DNA from: Kiritimatiellia bacterium
GTDB taxonomy: Bacteria; Verrucomicrobiota; Kiritimatiellia; RFP12; UBA1067
Reading direction: 5' to 3'
DNA: 8,377 bases
Assembly: GCA_024405255.1 (NCBI GenBank)
Contig: JAKSOY010000195.1
Location: forward strand, 1-8,377
Positions 1 to 6,217 of this stretch are shown piece after piece. A program made the translations under genes and the position numbers. The notes under the pieces are model-generated. The model had not been told where the DNA came from. It did no database searches and saw only the letters and a program-made list of their open reading frames with translations. The first letter of the stretch is position 1, and each line of letters begins with the position of its first letter.

Positions 1-38
1 ATGTAACGAATCGACTTTTATCCTCTGGGCAACCCTTG

Positions 39-50
39 CGGCAGCTGCCG
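39..50. repeat. 12-bp perfect palindrome
   Basis: CGGCAGCTGCCG reads the same on both strands. It lies about 24 bp upstream of the candidate -35 box at 74-79. As RNA it could form only a 4-bp stem with a 4-nt loop, and no T-run follows, so it is a poor terminator. It could be a protein-binding site or chance in GC-rich DNA. Confidence 0.3.
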
Positions 51-73
51 ATCGGTGAAAACGATGATTTGAA

Positions 74-102
74 TTGACGGAGTGGAAGGGATGTTATATC
101 AT
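74..102 (+). promoter_or_regulatory. sigma-70-type promoter upstream of the truncated SGNH ORF
   Basis: TTGACG (74-79) is separated by 17 bp from TATCAT (97-102). Each hexamer matches five of six consensus positions at the ideal spacing. The surrounding DNA is AT-rich compared with the rest of the window. Transcription would start near 109 and read the 55-codon ORF at 132 and then the large gene at 309. A 9-bp direct repeat, TTGAATTGA, lies at 69-77 (overlapping the -35 box) and again at 113-121, just before the RBS. Confidence 0.6.
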
Positions 103-131
103 ATTGAAAAAATTGAATTGAGGATGTGTCG

Positions 132-299
132 ATGAAAAAAATGGCGATGATGTTGCTGGCCTTGGTGGGCTGTGTGGCGCTTGCGGCGGAGACGACGCCG
201 ACGAAGCGCGTGCTGTTCATCGGCAATAGCTACACGCTCGATGCGGAGACGGCGACCTTCCTGCAGGACATTGCGGACCGGTTCGATCCGGCGAGGTAA
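132..299 (+). pseudogene. truncated SGNH/GDSL-type hydrolase, N-terminal fragment
   Basis: This 55-residue ORF has a good RBS (GAGG at 120-123, 8 nt before ATG) and a promoter. Residues 1-19 form a Sec signal peptide: a Lys-rich start and a hydrophobic core. LVGC at residues 11-14 fits a lipobox, so the parent may have been a lipoprotein; otherwise cleavage after Ala19 is possible. Residues 27-35 read VLFIGNSYT, which matches block I of SGNH hydrolases (DUF4886-like esterases), with Ser33 as the expected nucleophile. Full family members run to roughly 200-300 residues and need blocks II, III and V, including the catalytic Asp/His. Here a TAA stop follows residue 55, and the next 3.1 kb encodes an unrelated protein, so no frameshifted remainder is present. 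It is probably a gene remnant joined to new DNA by deletion or recombination. A short secreted peptide, or an assembly join, is less likely but possible. Confidence 0.6.
293..297 (+). promoter_or_regulatory. RBS overlapping the upstream stop codon
   Basis: GAGGT, 11 nt before the ATG at 309, is the only convincing Shine-Dalgarno for the large gene. Its last base is the first base of the TAA that ends the SGNH fragment. Ribosomes finishing the short ORF would therefore stop on this site, so the short ORF may act as a translational leader for the downstream gene. That coupling is an inference from position. Confidence 0.5.
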
Positions 300-308
300 A
301 CAGACGCG

Positions 309-3300
309 ATGACGCCGCTTCCTCCGCATGTCACTTCGTTCCTGCGTACGGTTCGTCGTCGGACGAATCGTCTGCGGTGCGGACGCGCGCTGGCGCTGGT
401 CGGGATCGTGTCGCTCGCGGTTCTCGCCCTTGCGATGGCGGTGGATGCGACGGTGACGATCTTCGATGAGACAGGACGCTGGGCGCTGACGCTGACGGTC
501 TATCTGGTTGCGTTCGGAAGTATGTTGGGCGCGTTGATTGCGCTCGTACGCGGGCGTCCGACGAATACGCAGCTGGCCCAGCGCATCGACGCACGGCATC
601 CCGAATTGCAGGAGCGCCTGACGACGCTGGTCGATGTGGTGACGCGCGAAGCCGCCGGCGAGGAAACCGGGGCGTCTCCGGCATTGCTTGCGCTGCTCGC
701 GCGCGAGGCCGATGAACACGTGGCCGCGTATCGCGCACGGCATGAGGTGCCGCTTGCCCGTCTGGTCCTGTGGCTGCTGCCGCTGGTGGCGCTGCTGCTC
801 CTTTTCGCGGGGGCCTATTGGGCGCGACCCAAACTCGTGACGTGTCTCGTCCAGCGCGTGCTGACGCCGTGGGTCGATACGGGCAATCTCTATGCGGACC
901 AGATTACGGTGACGCCGGGCGATCTGACGGTGCTGGCGGGGACGAACATCGTGATCGCCGTCCAGACGACGGGCGACTTCGGACAGACGGGGAAGTTGCG
1001 CATCTCGCGCTGGACGGGGACGCAATGGGACCGTGAACGCGTCTCGCCGATGTCCGCCACGAACACCTTCGAAACCGTGGCCGACCTCGCGGAACCGCGT
1101 TGGCGCTATCGCGTGAATTGCGGTCCGGCCGTGTCGCGCTTCTATGAGGTGAACGTGGTGCCGCATCCGAACTATGCGTCGTTCGTGGCCACGGTCGCCT
1201 GGCCTACGTACACCGGGCGCACGCCGTCGGTCGTTTCCAATGCCGACGTCTCGGTCGTGCGCGCCGTGGTGGGGAGCACGGTGACCTTCGCCGTGACGGC
1301 GCCGCCGGGTGTTCGGCCGGCCTTTGCGCTGGCCGGCGCACAGGAGGTTCGTGCCGCGACGAATGTCTGGCAGTGGAGCATGGCGTGTGCCGCGTCCAAC
1401 ACGGTTCCGTGGTCGTTGCAGATGGCGCGCGTGGTCGAAGGATTTGTCGAGAAAGTCGCCCAGGGCCGCCTTGAAACGTTTGTGGATGCACCGCCCGCCG
1501 TCGCCGTGCAGGCTCCGCAGAGCGAGCGCCTGACGCTGCCGACGAGCAGTCCGCTGTCCGTGGCGTTCATTGCGAACGACGACTTCGGCCTCGCCGCCGC
1601 CGAGTTGCACGTGTGCGCTGCCGGTACGACGAACAGTCTGGTGCGGCGTGCGTTGAAGCTGGAACGTCTGGCGGGGGCGAGCCGGCGGATGGAGACGACG
1701 CTTGACTGGGACGATCTGCCGTTGGGCGGGGTTCGCGATCTTGAGATCGCGGCGGTCGTGCGCGATACGCGTCCGTCCGCGTTCGGCGGTGCGCAGATGG
1801 CGACGTCGATGCCGATTCGCGTGCATCTGGACGACGGGGCGAAGGCGTACACGCGCCAGGCGCTGGACGAGATGATCGCGCGTACGAAGGCGCTTTATCG
1901 GGATGCGGTTCGCGATCTTGAGCAGGCCGTCAACCAGGCGAACGACTTGCGGCAGGATGTGCGGCGCGAACATGGTGCGTTCAATGAGGCGGCTGAAAAG
2001 AAATTGGATGCGATGACGAAGAAGTTCGAGTCCGCGCAGGAGAAATTGAACGAACTTCTCCGCGAGCTGAAGCCGAACGAAGTCTTCGATCCGCAGCGCG
2101 AGGCGATGCAGCAGGTGCAGGAGCAGGAGATGGCGCAGGCGGCGCAACAGGTCCAGCAGGCGCAGCCGACGACGGAAAATCCGGCCGAACGCGCGCAGGC
2201 GGCGAACCAGATGCCGCAGACGATGAAGGAGGCGCTCGACAAGATGCGTCCGCTGGAAAAGCAGCTTGAAGCGCGGGCCCTTGCGGCGCAGCAGCTCGAT
2301 CATTTGCAGAGCCTGGCGGACCGTCAGGAGAAGCTTGCGCGCGAGGCCGAGGCGCGTGCGCAGGCGTCGAAGCCGGATGCGGAGGGGAATGCGCCGCAGC
2401 CGCAAGCGTCCGAGTCGGCGCAAGAGGGCCAGCAAAAATGGGAGAAGGACGAAGAGTCGCTGGGACATCAGACCGGAAAGATGTCCTGGCGCGATGACAC
2501 GCCCGAGCTTGCGGAGGCGTCGCGCCAGATGCATGCGGCCGTGCGTCGTGCGCGGAACGAGCAGAAGGGGCGTGCGCCGGACGAGGGCCAGCAGCAGGGG
2601 GCCAGGAAGAAAGCCCAGCAGAAACTGGAGGAGATCGTGCGCAATCTCGCGTCCGCCCGCGAACGTCGGGAAGAGGCGGCGCAGGTCGAAGCCGGGCATG
2701 AGAAGAGCGAGGCCGAAGCGGCCCAGCGTTTGCCGTACACGGAGGGCGAGCGGGAGAGTCTCGAGCGACTCCATCACGATGCGCGCGAGCATGAACGGCG
2801 TGCGTCGCAGCTGGGACGCGAGGCTGCCGATTTGATGATGCAGGCGGAGGCGGACGAGGGGACGCGGCAGGCGATGCGCGAAGCGACGGAGTCTCTGTAC
2901 CAGGAACGGAAGCACGCTGCGCAGGCGAACACGGCGTTCCAGCAGGCGCGGTGGAATAAGCGGCTGCCGGCGCCGAAGGGCGAGAATGCGGACCTCGCCC
3001 GGGAGTTGCAGCAGGTGGCCGACAAGATGGCGGCGGCGGAAGAGGCCGTGAAACAGGGCGGTCCGAAGGGCGCGACGGAAGACGGAAAGCCGGAGGACGG
3101 TTCGTCCGACGGTGCGCAGAAGAAGCAGGGATCGAGCGCGGCGGCGGCGCGGGCGGCGGCGAAAGCGTTGCAGCAGGCGATCGAACGGAAGCGGTCCGAG
3201 CTGGGAATGCAGCAGAAGCCGGGAGAGTCCGGGAATCGTCTGGCGCCCATCAATATGAGTCGGATGGCGGACGGGCGCGTGCCGCCGCTGCCGGCGAATC

Positions 3301-3443
3301 TCAAGGGGCTCATTTCGCCGGAAGACTGGATTCGCATCCGTGCGGTTCTCGGCGATGCGGAGGCCGTCGACCTCGCGCAGATTCCCGACGAGTACCGTGA
3401 TCTCGTCAAACGCTATTTCCAGATCCTCGCCGGCGAACATTGA
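309..3443 (+). CDS. DUF4175-like membrane protein with long C-terminal coiled coil
   Basis: The product has 1044 residues. Hydrophobic segments at about 26-48, 59-81 and 149-172 look like three membrane helices, with a short soluble helical loop (about 83-148) between the second and third. Residues 175-510 are beta-rich, probably Ig-like domains outside the membrane, and include NDDFGL (423-428), a motif typical of DUF4175-like proteins. Residues 515-970 are a low-complexity, Gln/Ala/Glu/Lys/Arg-rich helical region predicted to form coiled coils. A compact conserved-looking C-terminus (about 1001-1044) contains IPDEYRDLVKRYF. In Planctomycetota, Verrucomicrobiota and Bacteroidota such proteins usually sit with a MoxR ATPase, a DUF58 protein and von Willebrand-A (Bat) proteins, and are thought to help envelope integrity or stress tolerance. 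The biochemical role is unknown. None of those partners is downstream here, and the upstream neighbour is only an SGNH fragment. The ATG at 309 is chosen for its RBS and because the first helix follows naturally. The family call is by pattern, not by alignment. Confidence 0.7.
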   Translation: MTPLPPHVTSFLRTVRRRTNRLRCGRALALVGIVSLAVLALAMAVDATVTIFDETGRWALTLTVYLVAFGSMLGALIALVRGRPTNTQLAQRIDARHPELQERLTTLVDVVTREAAGEETGASPALLALLAREADEHVAAYRARHEVPLARLVLWLLPLVALLLLFAGAYWARPKLVTCLVQRVLTPWVDTGNLYADQITVTPGDLTVLAGTNIVIAVQTTGDFGQTGKLRISRWTGTQWDRERVSPMSATNTFETVADLAEPRWRYRVNCGPAVSRFYEVNVVPHPNYASFVATVAWPTYTGRTPSVVSNADVSVVRAVVGSTVTFAVTAPPGVRPAFALAGAQEVRAATNVWQWSMACAASNTVPWSLQMARVVEGFVEKVAQGRLETFVDAPPAVAVQAPQSERLTLPTSSPLSVAFIANDDFGLAAAELHVCAAGTTNSLVRRALKLERLAGASRRMETTLDWDDLPLGGVRDLEIAAVVRDTRPSAFGGAQMATSMPIRVHLDDGAKAYTRQALDEMIARTKALYRDAVRDLEQAVNQANDLRQDVRREHGAFNEAAEKKLDAMTKKFESAQEKLNELLRELKPNEVFDPQREAMQQVQEQEMAQAAQQVQQAQPTTENPAERAQAANQMPQTMKEALDKMRPLEKQLEARALAAQQLDHLQSLADRQEKLAREAEARAQASKPDAEGNAPQPQASESAQEGQQKWEKDEESLGHQTGKMSWRDDTPELAEASRQMHAAVRRARNEQKGRAPDEGQQQGARKKAQQKLEEIVRNLASARERREEAAQVEAGHEKSEAEAAQRLPYTEGERESLERLHHDAREHERRASQLGREAADLMMQAEADEGTRQAMREATESLYQERKHAAQANTAFQQARWNKRLPAPKGENADLARELQQVADKMAAAEEAVKQGGPKGATEDGKPEDGSSDGAQKKQGSSAAAARAAAKALQQAIERKRSELGMQQKPGESGNRLAPINMSRMADGRVPPLPANLKGLISPEDWIRIRAVLGDAEAVDLAQIPDEYRDLVKRYFQILAGEH

Positions 3444-3501
3444 GGCGCTGTCGGACCTTCACTCCGCACGTGTCGGCCGCGGTGTGTTTTCGGCACGATG
3501 G

Positions 3502-3522
3502 CCCATTTTATGGTATAATGGG
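3502..3522. repeat. 21-bp imperfect inverted repeat centred on the rnd promoter -10
   Basis: CCCATT (3502-3507) pairs with AATGGG (3517-3522), and TA (3509-3510) pairs with TA (3514-3515), around a TGG centre. Eight of nine arm positions match. The right arm contains most of the -10 hexamer, so a dimeric repressor bound here would block RNA polymerase. An operator role is an inference; no regulator gene is in the window. Confidence 0.4.
3511..3519 (+). promoter_or_regulatory. extended -10 promoter for the rnd-methyltransferase run
   Basis: TGGTATAAT contains a perfect TATAAT (3514-3519) preceded by a TGn extended -10 element. The area around 3491-3496 has no recognisable -35 box, which is common for extended -10 promoters. 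It lies in the only sizeable AT-rich gap after the large gene. Transcription would begin near 3526, so the in-frame GTG at 3525 cannot be on the transcript as a usable start. Confidence 0.65.
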
Positions 3523-3560
3523 AGGTGGCCTATTGGGTCAAAAGGAATGAAAGTAAAAGA

Positions 3561-4664
3561 ATGATTAGAACGGTGAAGGAATTGGATGAGGTCTGTACGC
3601 GACTGCGTACGGAGGGAGTGGCGTCGCTGGATACGGAATTCGTGTGGCGTCGAACCTATCGTCCGACATTGGCCCTTGTACAGCTTGGTGCGATCGATGG
3701 AACGAGCTGGGTCGAAGATTGTCTGCAGGGATTTAATCCGACCCCGCTGGGCGACTTGCTGGAAGACCCCCGGACCGTGAAGATTCTGCACGATGCGCAT
3801 CAGGACCTCGAACATCTGCACAATTACACCGGGGCGAAACCCGTCAATGTATTCGACACGCAGCTGGCGGCCGGTTTTGCGGGGTTGCCGGCGGGTCTGT
3901 CGCTGCAGCGACTTGTCGCGGAGATTGTCGGCATCACCTTGCCGAAGACCGAGACGGTGACAGACTGGCTGCAGCGTCCGCTCACCGAGGCGCAGATCAA
4001 GTACGCCCTCGATGACGTGCACTATCTCGGCGAAGTACGTGAGGCGTTGATTGCGCGTGCCGACGCGCTGGGCACACGTGCGTGGATGGAAGAGGAGATG
4101 AAGCGCTACGAAGAGCCCTCCTCCTATGGCGATTACGAGCTGGACGAATTGTGGAAGCGCGTCAAGTGCGGACCCGTCCGTTTGGAGCGGCGGGGCTTTG
4201 CGATTCTGCGTGAACTTGCGGCAACGCGTGAGAAGTGGGCGCGCGAATGGAATCTGCCCCGCGGGTGGCTGGGCGAGGATGGTTCGTTGGCCGAGATCGC
4301 GAAAAACGCGCCGACGGAGCCGAAGGGGATTCATCTTCGGCATCGCCTGAACAACCGCGCCCAGCGAGACCGAATCATCGCCTACTATGTCGAAGCCGTC
4401 CGTGCGGGGCTTGCGGTGCCGGAAGAGGAATGCCCGTTCAATCCGCATCCGCATTACCTGCCGGAGGTACTGTCGGCCGCAGAAGAGGCGCTCAAGTTCG
4501 TGCGGGAGCGTGCGGCGGAGATTCATGTGGACGCCGCTGTGATTGCGAACCGGGCCACGCTGACGGCCTGGGTGGACAACCCGGAAGATGCGTCCAATCC
4601 GCTCGCGAACGGGTGGCGGTATGAGACGGTCGGCCGTTTGGTTGCGGAGCGTTTTCAAGTGTAA
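3561..4664 (+). CDS. rnd: ribonuclease D (DEDDy 3'-5' exoribonuclease)
   Basis: The 367-residue product is close to the 375 residues of E. coli RNase D, which trims the 3' ends of tRNA precursors and other small structured RNAs in the cytoplasm. The exonuclease motifs are all present: LDTEF gives Asp24 and Glu26, HQDLEHL gives Asp82, and YALDDVHYL gives Tyr148 and Asp152, the DEDDy signature that holds two metal ions. Two helical HRDC-like regions follow, at about 195-290 and 303-366, as in the full-length enzyme. The ATG at 3561 gives the standard family start (MIRTVKELDE, shortly before LDTEF). A GTG at 3525 would add 12 residues but lies at or before the expected transcription start. The RBS is weak: AAAGGA at 3541-3546, 14 nt from the ATG. 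It is the first gene of a four-gene run; the methyltransferase starts 22 nt after its stop. Confidence 0.92.
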   Translation: MIRTVKELDEVCTRLRTEGVASLDTEFVWRRTYRPTLALVQLGAIDGTSWVEDCLQGFNPTPLGDLLEDPRTVKILHDAHQDLEHLHNYTGAKPVNVFDTQLAAGFAGLPAGLSLQRLVAEIVGITLPKTETVTDWLQRPLTEAQIKYALDDVHYLGEVREALIARADALGTRAWMEEEMKRYEEPSSYGDYELDELWKRVKCGPVRLERRGFAILRELAATREKWAREWNLPRGWLGEDGSLAEIAKNAPTEPKGIHLRHRLNNRAQRDRIIAYYVEAVRAGLAVPEEECPFNPHPHYLPEVLSAAEEALKFVRERAAEIHVDAAVIANRATLTAWVDNPEDASNPLANGWRYETVGRLVAERFQV

Positions 4665-4686
4665 AGAAGGGAAGAGGAAGGCGAAT

Positions 4687-5931
4687 ATGGAAAGAGGCGA
4701 ATTAGACGCCGAGCTCGCCGAGGAGATTCGTGCGCGCGTTCTGGGCGAAGGTTTCATGAAGATCGTGCAGACCGTGCGTCGGAACGGCAAGACGTTTCGC
4801 ATCTCCATTCGACCGGTGTCGATTGGCGGTGTGGTGCGCTATCAGGCCGAGATGGTCGACGAGGGACAGGTGCGCGTGAAGAACTTCGATGCGAATGGCG
4901 CGGCCGAGGGCTTGGAGGAGATCATCGCGCAGAAGGGTGCGCGCGAGCTGCATGTGCTGACGGCGAAGGGCGATCTGCATGTGCGGGTGACGAAGAAGGG
5001 GCATGTGATGGCCTCGCGCAGTGCCGAGATGGACCGTGCGGTAAAGGTGCAGCCGCATGATCGCGTGAAGAAGACGCCGCTGACCTCGTTCGATTCGACG
5101 GCCCTGTTGCGCGTGATCGGACTCGCCGACGGCGAGGGACGCATTCGCGCGTCGATGCGCGGCAAGTACGACCAGGTGAACGAATTCCTCAAAGTCGTGG
5201 ACGACGTGCTGAAAGAGGCGTCCGCCAAAGAGACGCCGTTCACGGTGGTCGACTGCGGCTGCGGCAAGGCGTACCTCACGTTTGCGCTTTACTTCTATCT
5301 CACGCAGACGCTCAAGTTCCAGCAGGTACGCGTCGTCGGCGTGGACCGTCGGGCGGATGTGATTGCGAGCGCCCGGAAAATGGCGGAGCAGCTGGATGTC
5401 GTGGGGAAGGTGATGTTCGCCGAGTGCGATTTGGGCGACTTCAAACTTGCGGATGTGACCGGCGGGGACGAGGTTTCGATGGTCATCTCGCTGCATGCAT
5501 GCGATACGGCGACGGACGAAGCGCTTGCACGCGGGGTCGAGTGGAAGGCGCGCTACATCGTGTCGGCGCCGTGCTGTCAGCACGAACTGCAGAAAGTACT
5601 CGGGAAGTCCGATGGCGCCGAGGTGGCGTCGCGGATGTTCGCGGGCGTGCTGCGCCAGGGCATTCTGCGCGAGCGCATGTGCGACATTCTCACGGATACG
5701 TTCCGTGCGCAGATCCTGCGCATTCTCGGATTCCGCACGCAGGTGGTCGAGTTCGTGTCGCCCGATGCGACGGCTCGCAACATTTTGCTACGGGCGGAAT
5801 ATGGCGTGAAGTCTGGCCAGAGCGGAGCGGTTTCGGAATACCTCGACCTGCGCGATTTCTGGAAGGTGACGCCCTGGCTTGAGACGCGCCTGGCGGGACT
5901 GCTGGAAAAGCATTTGACGCGGTATGAATAA
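4687..5931 (+). CDS. class I SAM-dependent methyltransferase (Methyltransf_32-like)
   Basis: The product has 414 residues. A Rossmann methyltransferase domain covers about 183-370. Motif I is VVDCGCGKAYLTFAL (187-201), and the acidic residue that should contact the SAM ribose is Asp220 in VVGVD. Further conserved blocks are LHACDTATDEAL (269-280) and APCCQHEL (294-301), which mark the bacterial relatives of the METTL25/RRNAD1-type Methyltransf_32 group. The N-terminal half (1-180) is a family-specific region. It holds an alpha/beta segment (about 24-110) and the HDRVKK (124-129) and IRASMRGKYDQVNEFL (153-168) stretches, which probably help bind substrate. The substrate is not established; RNA is a reasonable guess from the RNase D neighbour. 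The ATG at 4687 is preceded by GAGG at 4674-4677 and a purine run. A longer in-frame reading from upstream would overlap the end of rnd and has no RBS. The zinc-ribbon gene follows after 14 nt. Confidence 0.85.
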   Translation: MERGELDAELAEEIRARVLGEGFMKIVQTVRRNGKTFRISIRPVSIGGVVRYQAEMVDEGQVRVKNFDANGAAEGLEEIIAQKGARELHVLTAKGDLHVRVTKKGHVMASRSAEMDRAVKVQPHDRVKKTPLTSFDSTALLRVIGLADGEGRIRASMRGKYDQVNEFLKVVDDVLKEASAKETPFTVVDCGCGKAYLTFALYFYLTQTLKFQQVRVVGVDRRADVIASARKMAEQLDVVGKVMFAECDLGDFKLADVTGGDEVSMVISLHACDTATDEALARGVEWKARYIVSAPCCQHELQKVLGKSDGAEVASRMFAGVLRQGILRERMCDILTDTFRAQILRILGFRTQVVEFVSPDATARNILLRAEYGVKSGQSGAVSEYLDLRDFWKVTPWLETRLAGLLEKHLTRYE

Positions 5932-5945
5932 GGGAGGAATTTGAG

Positions 5946-6197
5946 ATGCCGATGTATGTCTACGAGGCGAAGGAACCGGAGAAGGGGTGCGAAAAGTGCG
6001 CGCACGGCTTCGAGATCGCACAGTCGATCAACGATCCGAAGCTGACGACGTGTCCCGATTGCGGCGCGGCGATTTTCCGTGTCATTCAGGCGCCGGGTCT
6101 TGGGCGCTCCGAAACCGATCTGCACTACCGGGCGAAACGCGCCGGTTTCAAGTGCCTCAAGAAAGTGACCAAGGGCGAATACGAACCCATTTACTAA
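5946..6197 (+). CDS. FmdB-type zinc-ribbon protein
   Basis: This 83-residue protein begins MPMYVYEA, the usual opening strand of FmdB/CxxC_CxxC_SSSS small regulatory proteins. It carries one zinc ribbon made of Cys15-x2-Cys18 and Cys36-x2-Cys39 (CEKC and CPDC). The tail (about 55-83) is basic and ends GEYEPIY, resembling longer FmdB-like proteins of the Planctomycetota-Verrucomicrobiota group. Family members are named after a putative regulator of formamidase, but for most the function is unknown; nucleic-acid or ribosome contact is often suspected. The RBS is strong: AGGGAGG at 5931-5937, 8 nt from the ATG and overlapping the stop codon of the methyltransferase, so the two genes are probably translationally coupled. 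Confidence 0.85.
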   Translation: MPMYVYEAKEPEKGCEKCAHGFEIAQSINDPKLTTCPDCGAAIFRVIQAPGLGRSETDLHYRAKRAGFKCLKKVTKGEYEPIY

Positions 6198-6217
6198 CCT
6201 CAGAAGGAGATCAAAAA

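Noticed and set aside
2..77. Tail of an upstream gene (open frames ending TGA at 56-58 or 75-77)
   Set aside because: Both frames give fewer than 25 residues with no recognisable motif, and nothing tells which, if either, is real.
99..3440. A 1113-codon open frame on the minus strand covering the whole DUF4175-like gene
   Set aside because: It is extremely Arg/Leu/His-rich, shows no domain motif, and arises because the sense gene avoids codons that give antisense stops in this frame. The + strand protein has membrane helices, a family motif and an RBS.
3469..3497. Possible terminator hairpin (CGTGTCG pairing with CGGCACG) after the large gene
   Set aside because: The stem includes a G-U pair, the loop is 15 nt and only a short mixed T stretch follows. 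It is too weak to call an intrinsic terminator.
3525..3560. GTG start adding 12 residues to RNase D
   Set aside because: The GTG lies 5 nt after the -10 box, at or before the expected transcription start, and the family normally begins at the ATG at 3561.
4588..4686. Upstream in-frame extension of the methyltransferase
   Set aside because: It overlaps the end of rnd, has no RBS, and the ATG at 4687 has a purine-rich RBS at the right spacing.
3459..4808. A 449-codon minus-strand open frame across the rnd gene
   Set aside because: It is antisense to a clear RNase D with all catalytic residues, has shadow composition and no recognisable motif.
5987..6217. Upstream in-frame extension of the glycosidase through the zinc-ribbon gene
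   Set aside because: It would bury the signal peptide, while ATG 6218 has a near-perfect RBS and opens directly with a signal sequence.
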